Origin: Desulfobacterales bacterium
Lineage (GTDB): Bacteria > Desulfobacterota > Desulfobulbia > Desulfobulbales > JAJRZW01
Direction: 5' to 3'
Assembly: GCA_026993265.1 (NCBI GenBank)
Contig: JALWTY010000294.1
Span: 1-34,375 of the forward strand
DNA length: 34,375 nt
Positions 9,101 through 19,154 of the stretch are shown here, in pieces. Both the position numbers and the translations under genes were made by a program. Every line of letters starts with the position of its first letter. Position 1 is the first letter of the stretch. A model generated the notes under the pieces. The model had not been told where the DNA came from. It was given only the letters and a program-made list of their open reading frames with translations, and ran no database searches.

Positions 9101-11282
9101 CGCTTTTGCTCCGCCTCTTTATCCGTTCCCGCAGCATCTGCATCCTCTCGTCGAACCGCTTGATGTACTGGTCGAGCACGTCTTCCGAGTCGATGACGTA
9201 CGGAGTGATCATCACCAGGAGCTCGGTCTTCTTTTCGCTCTTGGTCCGGCTCTTGAACAGCCAGCCGAGCAGGGGGATATCCTTGAGGATGGGAATGCCG
9301 CGCTCGCCGTTGTCGTTCTTGTTGGAGAGCAGCCCGCCCATGAGGATGGACTGGCCGTCCTTGACCGCGAGCTTGGTCCTGAGATCGCGCTTGATTATCA
9401 CCGGAGATGAGATGTCGCTGGTGGTGTTCTCGGTGACGTCGCTCACCTGCTGCTGGATGTCGAGGAGGATTATGCCGTTGTAGTTGATCCTGGGGGTGAC
9501 CTTCAGGATGACGCCGGTGTCGCGGTACTGCACGGTGCGGACGTCGTTTACGTTTGGATCGTCCGACACCGTCTGGGTTGTGGTTATCGGCACCTCCTGG
9601 CCGACGTTGACCTCGGCCTCCTCGTTGTTGAGCACCATGATGTGGGGCGAGGAGAGGATGGTGACGTCGTTGTCACTGGCCACGGTATTGAGCAGGCCGT
9701 AGATGGTCTCGCTGTCACCGACGATGCCGTTGGTCACCTTGTAGGTGAAGCCGTTGACCGCGGAGCTGAACAGGTTGGTGGTGTTGGACTGGAAGCTCTG
9801 CTCATAGCCCGATGTGTCTATCTTGAGGTCGTGGTTGCGCAGGTACCAGTCTATTCCCATCTGCCAGTCGTTCGACAGGGTCACCTCGGCCACCATCACC
9901 TCCACCAGAACCTGGCGCGGCATGTTGTCGAGGCGCTCGAGCAGCTTGACGATACGGCTGTGGTCGGAAGGAAGGGCCCGGATGAGGATGATATTGCGGC
10001 TGTCGTCGGCTATCAGCAGGGGTTCGCCCGCGAAACGCAGACCGCCCGCGGCCGGGCCGCTGATCTTTCTCGCCACCGGCTTCGGCTTGCCCGCCGCATC
10101 CTTGCTCCCCTTGCCCGCAGCCCCGGACGGTTTCTTCCTGCCGCCGCCCTTGCTCGCGATCAGGTCGTTGACCAGGGATGCAAGCTCGGTGGCCACCGCG
10201 TTCCTGACGTTGTAGATATAGATGTTGTCGCGGCCCTGCTTGGGGACCACGTCCAGCTCCAGGGTCCAGCGGGTGGCGGTGTCGAGAAGCTCCTGGCTCG
10301 AGCTGACCAGAAGAATGGAGTTGACCCGCTCGAGCGCCATGGTGGTGACTCCCTCATGGCCCTTGTTGTTCACCCCCATGGCGGTGAGGATCTCGTTCAG
10401 CTCGTCGCGCAGGTCGAACAGCGGCGCGTTCCTCACCCTGACCATGCGGATCTTCAGGTTGCTGAGCGGCGAGACATCGAGCTTGGAGAGGATGACCATC
10501 GCGTCCAGGACCTTGCTCTCGAAATCCTGGACGATGATGGTGTTCTGGTCCTCCAGGCGGTAGACCTCGCCCTGGGCGGAGAGATATGGTTTTATCAGCT
10601 TGACCGCCTCAGTGGCGCTCATGTTCATCACCGGCATGATCTGGGTGACCACCCGGGACGACTCCTTGAGGCTGCCTGCCTCGGCCGGGGACAGGACCGC
10701 GGAACCGGCCGGCTTCTTGACCGGGAAGATATAGTGGTAGTTGCCTTCCCTGCGCATGTCGAGGCCGTTTATGTGCAGGATCTTGCGGAACACCGCGGGC
10801 AGCTGGTCTATGGGGATCCTGCGGCCGGAACGGATGTTGACCGTGCCCTTGACCTGGGGATCGACGATGTAGTCCAGCCGGAGGATCTCGGCGATGATCT
10901 GCACCACCTCGTAGATATCGGCGTTGTCGAAGTTCAGGAGCACGCCCTCGCCTACGGTCCTGACCCCGGGCGGGATCTCCCCGGCGCGCTCTCCGGAGGG
11001 AGTCAGTGGCTTCAGGAAGGGGTTGCGGCCATCCACCCGGCCGGTCATGTTCTTCACCGGCGGGGCCATCCGCGTCTCGCTGACTTCCTCCCCTTCCCCG
11101 GCTGCGCCATCGAGTATCTGGGGCTGATCCTTCCCCTTGACCACCTGATTGCTTATAGCCTTGAGATCAATGGTGGTGTCCGGAGGCGGCTCGCGCTTGA
11201 GTCCGCATGCGGAAAGGAAAAAAACAGCTGTCAGCAAACATAGCCATATTCTGGTTTTCATGCCTGTCCTCATGGAATTCAT
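9081..11282 (-). CDS. gspD: Type II secretion system secretin GspD
   Basis: Lipoprotein-like N-terminus (LLTAVFFLSACG), N0/N1 domains, C-terminal secretin domain (VNVGQEVPITTTQ..., DGQSILMGGLLSNKNDNGERGIPILKDIPLLGWLFKS). Confidence 0.93.
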   Translation of the reverse strand: MNSMRTGMKTRIWLCLLTAVFFLSACGLKREPPPDTTIDLKAISNQVVKGKDQPQILDGAAGEGEEVSETRMAPPVKNMTGRVDGRNPFLKPLTPSGERAGEIPPGVRTVGEGVLLNFDNADIYEVVQIIAEILRLDYIVDPQVKGTVNIRSGRRIPIDQLPAVFRKILHINGLDMRREGNYHYIFPVKKPAGSAVLSPAEAGSLKESSRVVTQIMPVMNMSATEAVKLIKPYLSAQGEVYRLEDQNTIIVQDFESKVLDAMVILSKLDVSPLSNLKIRMVRVRNAPLFDLRDELNEILTAMGVNNKGHEGVTTMALERVNSILLVSSSQELLDTATRWTLELDVVPKQGRDNIYIYNVRNAVATELASLVNDLIASKGGGRKKPSGAAGKGSKDAAGKPKPVARKISGPAAGGLRFAGEPLLIADDSRNIILIRALPSDHSRIVKLLERLDNMPRQVLVEVMVAEVTLSNDWQMGIDWYLRNHDLKIDTSGYEQSFQSNTTNLFSSAVNGFTYKVTNGIVGDSETIYGLLNTVASDNDVTILSSPHIMVLNNEEAEVNVGQEVPITTTQTVSDDPNVNDVRTVQYRDTGVILKVTPRINYNGIILLDIQQQVSDVTENTTSDISSPVIIKRDLRTKLAVKDGQSILMGGLLSNKNDNGERGIPILKDIPLLGWLFKSRTKSEKKTELLVMITPYVIDSEDVLDQYIKRFDERMQMLRERIKRRSKSDAAVSD

Positions 11283-12091
11283 CTCTGCGGCGTCTTCAAG
11301 GCCGGAACCGCGCCGCCTGCAGGAGGGATGATGATCTCGGGATGCTCCATCCGCAGCCGCTCCATCCTTCTCCGGCTACGGGGCAGATTCTGCGGCGCCG
11401 CGGCCGGAGCCCTTCTTGCCGCCTTCTCCTGCCTGACCACGGCGGGAACGCTCACCGCCTGCCGCACCGGCGCGGGCTTGGAAACAGGCCGTGCCTGAGA
11501 TTGCTTCCGCCCGGCAGAATCAACCCCTCCGGCCTTGCCCGGGAAAACGGGAACCGTTCTTTCCTTGTCCTTGTCGTAGAGGGGCTTGATCACCCTTTCA
11601 CCGTTAAGGGAGAGCACCAGCCGCAAGGGCTCCACCGATTCCACCAGATAACCCCGGAACTCGCCGCCCTGCTCGATCACCTGATTGCGTATGACTTCAA
11701 CATCGCGGCCGCTCTCAGGATCCCTGCGTTTTGCCGGGAACGACACCAAGGCCCGGCGGCTGTCTCCGATTATGATTGACCCGTCATACCTGAGCTTGTC
11801 AAGATCGAGGCCGGCCCTGGCCTCCCTTACGCCTCCACCGCCAAAGGCCGCGGCCGCGGCCGGGTCGAGCACGCGCTCCGGGCTGAATATGTATCCGTCG
11901 TGCAGGTCGGGCACGGCGGCCGGCGGCGCGGTCCTGCGCACCCGGACCACCTTGCCGCCGCTGCCGGAGCTTCCGGCCCGCGCAGCTCCGTCCATATCCG
12001 GGCTCCAGGTCAGGGCAATCCAGGCGAACCGCAATCCGGCCAGAAAGATCACCGCAAGCCCCAGGGCGATATAGCGTCTCCAGGCCATCAT
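11279..12091 (-). CDS. GspC/PilP-like inner-membrane component of T2SS
   Basis: Single N-terminal TM, HR-like region (LDLDKLRYDGSIIIGDSRRALV...), proline/basic-rich C-terminus; 4-nt overlaps with both neighbouring genes. Confidence 0.65.
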   Translation of the reverse strand: MMAWRRYIALGLAVIFLAGLRFAWIALTWSPDMDGAARAGSSGSGGKVVRVRRTAPPAAVPDLHDGYIFSPERVLDPAAAAAFGGGGVREARAGLDLDKLRYDGSIIIGDSRRALVSFPAKRRDPESGRDVEVIRNQVIEQGGEFRGYLVESVEPLRLVLSLNGERVIKPLYDKDKERTVPVFPGKAGGVDSAGRKQSQARPVSKPAPVRQAVSVPAVVRQEKAARRAPAAAPQNLPRSRRRMERLRMEHPEIIIPPAGGAVPALKTPQR

Positions 12092-12687
12092 CCCTCTTTC
12101 CCCTCAAGGCCCCCGCCACAACCGGGATTGAAGCTGTAATACCCCCTGATCTCGAGATATATCTTGAGCCCGGCCTTTCTGAACGGCCTTATCGTCAGCT
12201 TCTCCACCTTGAACAACTTCTCATCACCGTAAAGGCGTTTCATGAAATCCAGGAATTCCGGCATGGTCCCGGTCAACCGCATCTTGACCACCATGGGGAT
12301 GAGGATTCCCTCTTTCTCCCCCGGCTTGAGGGCAGCCGGCACCGGACGGATGGACTCCGACTCTATCCCCGAGGCCATCACCATCTTCTGCAGCCTTATC
12401 TGCATGGCCGAGGCCACCTCCTCTTCGCCCCCGCCCGAGAAGAGCTGTTTCCCAAGCGCTGCGGCCTTGGCCTCGATGCTCCTGCGGCCGGCGGAGAGCC
12501 GGGCCAGGGAGGCCTTCTGCCGCCGGGCCGATTCAAGCCTTGCCACCTTGCTCTCTATGTCGGCCATCATGCTCTGCCTGGCCCCGTTCAGGATGCGGAC
12601 CAGGTTGGCGGCCAGAAGCACCGCGGCCACCGCGATCAGCACCGTGCGGAGATTGTATTTGGGCAGCATGCGGACAAGACCGGTCAC
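12088..12687 (-). CDS. GspM/PilO-like T2SS assembly protein
   Basis: N-terminal TM, coiled coil, PilO-like ferredoxin-fold pattern (VVKMRLTGTMPEFLDFMKRLYGDEKLFKVEKLTI). Confidence 0.75.
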   Translation of the reverse strand: MTGLVRMLPKYNLRTVLIAVAAVLLAANLVRILNGARQSMMADIESKVARLESARRQKASLARLSAGRRSIEAKAAALGKQLFSGGGEEEVASAMQIRLQKMVMASGIESESIRPVPAALKPGEKEGILIPMVVKMRLTGTMPEFLDFMKRLYGDEKLFKVEKLTIRPFRKAGLKIYLEIRGYYSFNPGCGGGLEGKEG

Positions 12688-13811
12688 TGTCCCGCCTCCA
12701 GCTCTATCTGAAAATACAGCTTTCCGGCCCGCCTGCTCGTTGACTTGAGCTTGGCCCGGCCAAATTCCTTTTCCAGAACCGTAGTGAGTTCGCCCACGTC
12801 CCGGGTGAAGCCCCGCAGCAGGTAGACCCCGCGGCCGCCGTCGTACTGAAGCTGATCCAGATAGGAATGGGCCGGCATCACCCTGGTAAGGGAGGCAAGG
12901 ACGCCGAATATGTCGGGGTTGGCGCCGATACGGTCATAGGCGTCTATGAACTCCCGCAGCTCGCGCTGCCTGCGGGCCTCGTCCCTGGCCTTGCTGACCA
13001 CGGGCGCAAGCGCCGCGATGCGGGAGTCGAGCTCCCGGGACACCATCCGCATCCGGTAAAACCCGCCGACCACGGCCACAAGCAGGACAGCTACGGCTGC
13101 AACGGCCAGCGCCTTGACCGCAATGCCCTCGAAATCGGTGCTGCGGTACTCCCGCGGCAGCATGTTGAACTGACGGAGAAGAGGCGGAAAAGCAAGAAAC
13201 TCCCCGGCCGCATCCCCGGCAAAGACCACCTCGTCCACCCCTGCCAGTTCCTTTATCCGGTCGGCGTCCAGGCCGCTGTCGCTGAGCATGAGCCCGGCAA
13301 ACCTGCGGTCGCGAAAAACGACGATTCTGTGTATCCGGCCGCCAAGCGCCAGGGCCCACGACCCGGCCGGAGACCGCGAGGTCAGGTAACGCTGCGATTC
13401 TGGGTAGAGTCCGCGGACGGTGAAGCCGGCCTCCTTCAGCGACGCCAGCGCCGGTTCGATCCGGCTGCGGGCGCAGGCGGCCACCTGGATCTTCACCGCA
13501 TCCCCGTCCCGCCTGCGGGTAAAGGCGAAACATGAGTCCCCGGCCGCGAACGGGGTGAGCATGCCAAGCTGCATCTCCACCGCCTGCCGCAGGTCCGGGG
13601 TAGAGGCGGGAAGCTCGAAGCTGCAGTGGAAGACCAACTCCTCGGCCACATACAACGTGACCACCCTGGCCCTTATCCCCTGCTTGCGGCAGAAACGGTC
13701 GAGGGCCGCGCCCCAGTCGGCGTCAGCGCTGACGGCCGCGCACCTCTCCGTCCCGCCCCAGCAGGCCATACCGCCGCTGCGGCCTATTACCAGCTCAAGC
13801 CCCCGTTTCAT
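12684..13811 (-). CDS. GspL / PilM-PilN-like T2SS protein
   Basis: N-terminal PilM/actin-like region, central TM (VKALAVAAVAVLLVAVVGGFY), C-terminal PilN-like domain; overlaps gspK and gspM-like genes. Confidence 0.75.
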   Translation of the reverse strand: MKRGLELVIGRSGGMACWGGTERCAAVSADADWGAALDRFCRKQGIRARVVTLYVAEELVFHCSFELPASTPDLRQAVEMQLGMLTPFAAGDSCFAFTRRRDGDAVKIQVAACARSRIEPALASLKEAGFTVRGLYPESQRYLTSRSPAGSWALALGGRIHRIVVFRDRRFAGLMLSDSGLDADRIKELAGVDEVVFAGDAAGEFLAFPPLLRQFNMLPREYRSTDFEGIAVKALAVAAVAVLLVAVVGGFYRMRMVSRELDSRIAALAPVVSKARDEARRQRELREFIDAYDRIGANPDIFGVLASLTRVMPAHSYLDQLQYDGGRGVYLLRGFTRDVGELTTVLEKEFGRAKLKSTSRRAGKLYFQIELEAGQ

Positions 13812-14760
13812 AAGCGATCTCTTCCCAACCCAGACAATGGTATCCGGCCGGCCCGCCCCTGCGGATCAGCACTCTCACCCCTGCGCCGGTGCGCCGGGCC
13901 GCCCCTCCCTCTCCTCCGGCCCTGGCCGGCTCGCCGTAACCGACGAGAGTGTAATAGGGATTGCCGCCGGTGGAGAAAGACAGGTGCATGCGGATCGCGG
14001 CAAAGCGGTCCACCCCCATGGCCTGGGTCAGCAGGGCCGTGTTCAGGAACGGCGCCGCCTTGCGCATGTCGTGCAGCAGTTTCTTCTTTTCCATGTCACC
14101 GCCGCTGACAAAGTCCTCAAGGCCGGGAGCGAGCGAATTCACGTTCAGTTTGCCGGTTTTGTTGTGTACGGTGAAGACCGCGCCGGGATCTATCCTCTCT
14201 TCCAGCCCCTCGGTTCCCCGGACGAGAAAGAACTCGCCAGGATCGCCGAGCGGCCCGTTCCTGGGCTCGTATGGCTCGGCAAGCCCCTGGTAATAATCCT
14301 CTTCCGCGCCGTTGAGGCGATGAAGATTGTCGGCATCACGCCAGTCAAGAAGGGAGTCGATTATCACCCCGACCCGGTCCTCCTCCAGACCGAGAAAGTA
14401 AAGGTACTCCCGCAGGAGGGTGAGGTCGCCGCTGTTGAGCCCGATCTTGCCTGTCTCGCTCAGGGCATAATACCTTATTTTACCGGCCGGCAAAACCGCT
14501 TCATACTCGCGGCCGAGGATGAACGGGCTTTCCGGATCGCCGAGGGCGTCGTCCACCGGCCGGTCGAGAATCCGGAACAGGGCCAGGGAGGCACCGGCCT
14601 CGGCCAGGAACCTGGCCCGCTGCCGCTCACGCAGGTTGTGGGCGGCCCGGCTCTCGAAACGCACCTGCATGAGCAGCCGGGAGGCGAGAAAGGTCACCAG
14701 CAGCACCACCACGATGACCACCACCAGGGCAAAACCCCGGTTTCTTCCCTCCCACGCCAT
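13795..14760 (-). CDS. gspK: Type II secretion minor pseudopilin GspK
   Basis: Prepilin-like N-terminus (NRGFALVVVIVVVLLVTFLASRLL), IDSLLDWRDADNLHRLNGAEEDYY, GKLNVNSL: GspK/T2SSK features. Confidence 0.88.
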   Translation of the reverse strand: MAWEGRNRGFALVVVIVVVLLVTFLASRLLMQVRFESRAAHNLRERQRARFLAEAGASLALFRILDRPVDDALGDPESPFILGREYEAVLPAGKIRYYALSETGKIGLNSGDLTLLREYLYFLGLEEDRVGVIIDSLLDWRDADNLHRLNGAEEDYYQGLAEPYEPRNGPLGDPGEFFLVRGTEGLEERIDPGAVFTVHNKTGKLNVNSLAPGLEDFVSGGDMEKKKLLHDMRKAAPFLNTALLTQAMGVDRFAAIRMHLSFSTGGNPYYTLVGYGEPARAGGEGGAARRTGAGVRVLIRRGGPAGYHCLGWEEIAYETGA

Positions 14761-15071
14761 CAGCGCAACCTCTCAAGCCGCATGGTAACGGTCTTCCGGC
14801 CTTCGCCCCGCGAGATCACCACCACCTGGTAACGCTTGCCGCGGACGTACACCCTGGCGTCTTCGGCCCTGTCCTCGAGACCGGGCACGAGAAACCGCTC
14901 GAGACCCAGCATGTCGCCGTAGTCCTCGAAAAAGACCTTTTCCAGCCGCTGGATACCGTCCATGGATACGGAAAAGTTCTGCATCACCGCAAGCATGGCC
15001 AGGGCGAGGATAGTGACCGCCACCATCACCTCCATCAGGGTGAACCCCCCGTCACGCCGGTCCGCTGTCAT
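14760..15071 (-). CDS. gspI: Minor pseudopilin GspI
   Basis: Prepilin peptidase motif DGGFTLMEVMVAVTILALAMLAV, about 100 aa, in operon. Confidence 0.8.
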   Translation of the reverse strand: MTADRRDGGFTLMEVMVAVTILALAMLAVMQNFSVSMDGIQRLEKVFFEDYGDMLGLERFLVPGLEDRAEDARVYVRGKRYQVVVISRGEGRKTVTMRLERLR

Positions 15072-15634
15072 CTGGTCAACCTCCCGGAATCAAGACAGCG
15101 GGGATAGATGTCGTATTCCCGTCCCGCCAAGGTGACGGTCACCCCGCCGCTGTCGCCGGTTTCGCCGAAAACGAGGCCGGAAACGTCCTCTGCGAGCAGA
15201 CGCATCCGGTCCACCGGCAGGCCGTGTTCACGGTAGTCGCCGTTGTAGTAGTCGCGCCTTTCCTGGTAGTAGAGGCGACCGGAATCGATCCGGAAAAAGG
15301 CCATGACCGGCCCGCGGGCCGCGATCAGCGGTTCCCTGGTGACCAGCCTGAGGCTGTCCTCCTCCACCGCGATCCACGGTTTCCTTTCAGCCTCGTCGTA
15401 CATGGCCGCGTGAATCTGGCGGTGGAGAAGGTCGAGAAGGGCCCGTTCGCGGCCGAAACCGCGCAGCCGCGCATCCCCCCGGTCGGAAAAGCCGATGGAG
15501 GCGCTCATGGCCTGGTACATCACCACCGTGACCGTGGCCATCAGCAGCACCGCCACCACGATCTCGATCAGGGTCATGCCCGCCTCACCGCTGCGGAAGA
15601 CGGCCAGGCGTGCGCGCGCCGGCCCGGGAGTCAT
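15068..15634 (-). CDS. gspJ: Minor pseudopilin GspJ
   Basis: Prepilin motif EAGMTLIEIVVAVLLMATVTVVMY, 188 aa, GspJ-like body (LLHRQIHAAMYD...). Confidence 0.8.
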   Translation of the reverse strand: MTPGPARARLAVFRSGEAGMTLIEIVVAVLLMATVTVVMYQAMSASIGFSDRGDARLRGFGRERALLDLLHRQIHAAMYDEAERKPWIAVEEDSLRLVTREPLIAARGPVMAFFRIDSGRLYYQERRDYYNGDYREHGLPVDRMRLLAEDVSGLVFGETGDSGGVTVTLAGREYDIYPRCLDSGRLTR

Positions 15635-16080
15635 CCTGAACTCCTCCCGACCACGGGCTCACCGGTGAGCAGGTCCACCCGCAGCCTGCGGCGGCGCTCG
15701 CCGCTCGTAACCGTCACCTCCACCGGCGATACCCGGCCGTCGGCCATGAAGCGGACCGGAAGTTCCGGGAAAAACACCACCTCGTCGCCGGGGTCGAAGT
15801 AGCAGCGGCGTTTTTTTTCCGTCTCCCCTTCCCTGAAGACAAAGCTGCATTCCCCGTCATCGTCCCAGGCCATGTCCATGACCACATTGCGGCCATCGGC
15901 CACCGCCAGCACCCGGCCGTAGCGGAAGGCGGCGGCCAGCGCCGCAACCTTGCGCCTGAAGGCGATGGCGTCCATGAGCCGGGCCGCGCTCGGCGCGGTC
16001 ATGGCAGCGACGATGGCGACGATGACAAGCGCCACCAGCATCTCGAAAAGGGTGAAACCGCCACGGGTCCTGACACCCAT
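15631..16080 (-). CDS. gspH: Minor pseudopilin GspH-like
   Basis: MGVRTRGGFTLFEMLVALVIVAIVAAMTAPSAARLMDAIAFRRKVAALAAAFRYGRVLAVADGRNVVM: GspH pattern. Start set at 16080; the ORF-track extension to 16548 is antisense-like or out-of-frame gspF overlap. Confidence 0.8.
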   Translation of the reverse strand: MGVRTRGGFTLFEMLVALVIVAIVAAMTAPSAARLMDAIAFRRKVAALAAAFRYGRVLAVADGRNVVMDMAWDDDGECSFVFREGETEKKRRCYFDPGDEVVFFPELPVRFMADGRVSPVEVTVTSGERRRRLRVDLLTGEPVVGRSSG

Positions 16081-16082
16081 CC

Positions 16083-17306
16083 CTACACCGCGATCTCGTT
16101 GATGGAGAGGATGACGCTCAACATGGAGATGACCACGTAGCCGGCTACCAGGGCGATCACCAGGATGAACAGGGGCTCGATCATTGCGATCATCCGTTTC
16201 ACCCGGTTCCGCAGGCTCTCCTCGTAGTGGTCGGCGATCTGGCCGCAGACCGCGCCCACCCGGCCCGACTCCTCGCCGATGGAGAGGAGGTCTGCGGCAA
16301 GGTCGGGAAAGAGCCTGGCCTCCTTGAGCCGCTCGCCCACCCGCTGCCCTTCCTTGAGCGCGCTGGTGGCCCGGTTCAAAAGCCGCTGGAACTCGGGATT
16401 GCCGGCCACGCCGGACGCGATCCTCAGGGCCACGGCCAGGTGCACCCCGTTCTCGACCAGGACCTCGAGGGTGCGGAAGACCCGGGTGGTCTCGAGATCG
16501 CGGATGAAACCGGAAACCCCGGGAAGCTTCAGGGACAGCCGCTGCCACAGGGTCCTGCCGGCCTGGCTGCGGAAGTACCGGTACAGACCGGCCGGAACCG
16601 CGGCCGCAAGCAGCAGCGACACCGCCGGATGACCGCTTATGGCGCGGGCCAGGGCCATCAGGGCCCTGACGTTCAGGGGCAGCTCCCGGCCCATGCCCTC
16701 GAAGAGCATCTCGAAGCGGGGCAGGATAGTGGTCACCAGCACCACCACTGCGATGAATCCCACCAGCAGTAGGAACAGGGGGTATATCGAGGCGGAGACG
16801 ATGAACTGCCTGAGTTCCTGGGAGGCGGACTGGTAATCGGTGATCTTCTGGAGCATGGCCGGCAGGATGCCGCCCTCCTCCCCGGCGCGGACGATATTGA
16901 CGTACATGGAGCTGAAGTGCTCGGGATAGTCGGCCAGGGCCTGGGAAAACGATTTTCCCTCCTTGATCTTGCGCTCGATCTCGCCAACCAGTTCGCCCAG
17001 GGCCTCGCGGCCGGTGTGCTGCCTGATGACCCGCAGGGCACGGTCGAGCCCGAGGCCCGCAGCGACGAGCATACCCACCTGCCTGGTAAAAAACTCGATA
17101 TCAGCGGAGCTGACCTTGCTGCGGCGGCCGCGCCAGCGCCAGCGCCAGGCCGGAAAACCGCGGCCGCCGTTTTCGGGCGCGAGCGAAAGCGGCCGCCATC
17201 CCGAGGCCCGCAGCCTGGCCGCGGCCTCGTCCTGCCCGCCGGCCTCGATCACCCCGCGGCGCACCTGGCCTGATGCGTCGAGGGCGGTGTAGACGTACTT
17301 TGCCAT
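16083..17306 (-). CDS. gspF: Type II secretion inner membrane platform protein GspF
   Basis: MAKYVYTALDASGQVRRGVIEAGGQDEAAARLRASGW..., two T2SSF domains, ends MIEPLFILVIALVAGYVVISMLSVILSINEIAV. Confidence 0.95.
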   Translation of the reverse strand: MAKYVYTALDASGQVRRGVIEAGGQDEAAARLRASGWRPLSLAPENGGRGFPAWRWRWRGRRSKVSSADIEFFTRQVGMLVAAGLGLDRALRVIRQHTGREALGELVGEIERKIKEGKSFSQALADYPEHFSSMYVNIVRAGEEGGILPAMLQKITDYQSASQELRQFIVSASIYPLFLLLVGFIAVVVLVTTILPRFEMLFEGMGRELPLNVRALMALARAISGHPAVSLLLAAAVPAGLYRYFRSQAGRTLWQRLSLKLPGVSGFIRDLETTRVFRTLEVLVENGVHLAVALRIASGVAGNPEFQRLLNRATSALKEGQRVGERLKEARLFPDLAADLLSIGEESGRVGAVCGQIADHYEESLRNRVKRMIAMIEPLFILVIALVAGYVVISMLSVILSINEIAV

Positions 17307-17312
17307 GTCCGT

Positions 17313-18974
17313 CTATCTCTCCCGCACCACCCGCATGACCTCGGTCAGGGTGGTCAACCCGTCGCGCACCTTGGCCATGCCGTCCTCCGCCATGGGCGCA
17401 AAGCCGCGCGAGGACGCCACCTGGCGCAGTCCGGCGGCGTCCTCGCCCCGGGAAATGGCCCGGGCCACGGCCTCGTCGATGACCAGGAGCTCGAAGATGC
17501 CGATCCGGCCGGAATAACCACTGCCGGAACATTCACCGCAGCCCGCGCCCTCGTATATGGTGAAATCGCCCCCGGCCGGAACCTCGCCCAGGGCTTCGGA
17601 AACCAGGCCTGCCTCGCGGCGGCAGTCCGGGCAGATGCGGCGCACCAGCCGCTGGGCCATGATGCCGCGCAGGGAGGAGACCAGCAGGAAACGCTCCACT
17701 CCCAGGTCAACGAGCCTGGTGACCGCGCTGACCGCGTCGTTGGTGTGCAGGGTGGAAAAAACCAGATGGCCGGTGAGGGAGGACTGCACCGCGATCTCGG
17801 CGGTTTCGAGATCGCGGATCTCGCCGACCATGATCACGTCCGGGTCCTGGCGGACGATGGAGCGCAGCCCCTTGGCAAAGGTGAGGTCTATCTCTGGTTT
17901 GACCTGAATCTGGTTTATGCCCTTGAGCTGATACTCGACCGGATCCTCGATGGTGATGATCTTGTTGGTGACGTCGCTTATCTGGTGCAGGGCGCAGTAG
18001 AGGGTGGTGGTCTTGCCGCTGCCTGTCGGGCCGGTGACCAGGATAATGCCGTCGGGCTGACGGATGAGTTGTTCAAAATCATTTCTCACCCCTTCGGGCA
18101 TGCCGAGCTCGGATAGGTCGAGGATGACCGATCCCTTCTCGAGGATGCGGATGACCACGCCCTCGCCGTAGACCGTGGGCATGGTCGCCACCCTGAGGTC
18201 GATCTCCTTGCCGGAGATGCGCATGGAGATCTTGCCGTCCTGGGGCAGGCGGCGCTCGGCGATGTCGAGGGAGGCGAGCAGCTTGGTCCGCGAAATTATC
18301 GCAGCCTGCATGGAATGGGGCGGACGCTCAAGCTCGTGGAGGATGCCGTCGATCCGCAGCCGCACGAGCAGCCCGGCCGGGTCCGGCTCGAGGTGGATGT
18401 CGCTGGCCCGGCGGCTGACCGCGGTGTCGATCAGGGAGTTGACGTATTTTATCACCGGCGCTTCACTGGCCATGTCCTTGAGCCGGTCGATGTCCGACTC
18501 GTCCACGGCCAGGGCCGAATCGGCCGCGAAGTTGCTGATGCCGTAACGCTCGTCCACCAACTTCTTGACCTCGCTCTCGGGGGCGAGCTGCATCTGCCAG
18601 GACTCGCCGCAGATGAGATCCGCGGCCTGGACCAGATCGCCGTCCAGGGGGTTGGCGCTTACCAGGATCATCCGTTCGCCGCGGCGCACCAGAAGAAAAG
18701 GATGGGCGCGGATGAAGTCGTCGCTCGCCTGGGGACGGACGAACTCGTCGCCCTCGGCTGGATGGTATATCTCCAGATCAAGCTGCTCGGCCAGGGTGTC
18801 GATAAGCCCCTCCTCGCTGACAAAGCCAAGGGTCACGAGGATCTCGCCGATACGGCTCGTAACCTCGGACTGGTGCGACAGGGCCCGCTCGAGCTCGAGA
18901 CGCTCGATCTTGCCGCTGTTGACCAGCATCTCACCGAGCATTTCCTTTTTTCCTTGATAGAGTATCCGGGTCAT
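17313..18974 (-). CDS. gspE: Type II secretion ATPase GspE
   Basis: Walker A GPTGSGKTTTLY, Walker B/His motifs (EIRDLETAEIAVQSSLTGHLVFSTLHTNDA), tetracysteine CPDC...CGEC. Start placed after GGGGAGGT; the ORF track begins at 19004. Confidence 0.95.
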   Translation of the reverse strand: MTRILYQGKKEMLGEMLVNSGKIERLELERALSHQSEVTSRIGEILVTLGFVSEEGLIDTLAEQLDLEIYHPAEGDEFVRPQASDDFIRAHPFLLVRRGERMILVSANPLDGDLVQAADLICGESWQMQLAPESEVKKLVDERYGISNFAADSALAVDESDIDRLKDMASEAPVIKYVNSLIDTAVSRRASDIHLEPDPAGLLVRLRIDGILHELERPPHSMQAAIISRTKLLASLDIAERRLPQDGKISMRISGKEIDLRVATMPTVYGEGVVIRILEKGSVILDLSELGMPEGVRNDFEQLIRQPDGIILVTGPTGSGKTTTLYCALHQISDVTNKIITIEDPVEYQLKGINQIQVKPEIDLTFAKGLRSIVRQDPDVIMVGEIRDLETAEIAVQSSLTGHLVFSTLHTNDAVSAVTRLVDLGVERFLLVSSLRGIMAQRLVRRICPDCRREAGLVSEALGEVPAGGDFTIYEGAGCGECSGSGYSGRIGIFELLVIDEAVARAISRGEDAAGLRQVASSRGFAPMAEDGMAKVRDGLTTLTEVMRVVRER

Positions 18975-19154
18975 CATACCTCCCCGCGCGTCATGAACCG
19001 TCATCCGGCCGCAGACCCGAGCAGCCGTCCATATCCATGAATATTAACGGAAAGACCGGCCTCAGGCGAGATACTTTTCCTTTTGCCTCAAGGCCGCAAT
19101 TTTGCTAACCTGACGGCGTTTTCCACGGGAACCAACAACAAGGGGGACGGGAAC

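Noticed and set aside
9642-11243. 533-aa plus-strand ORF opposite gspD
   Set aside because: Antisense of a clear secretin gene; low-complexity His/Asp/Val-rich translation typical of GC-driven shadow ORFs.
13420-14832. 470-aa plus-strand ORF opposite gspK/gspL
   Set aside because: Antisense shadow ORF of conserved T2SS genes with no protein-like features.
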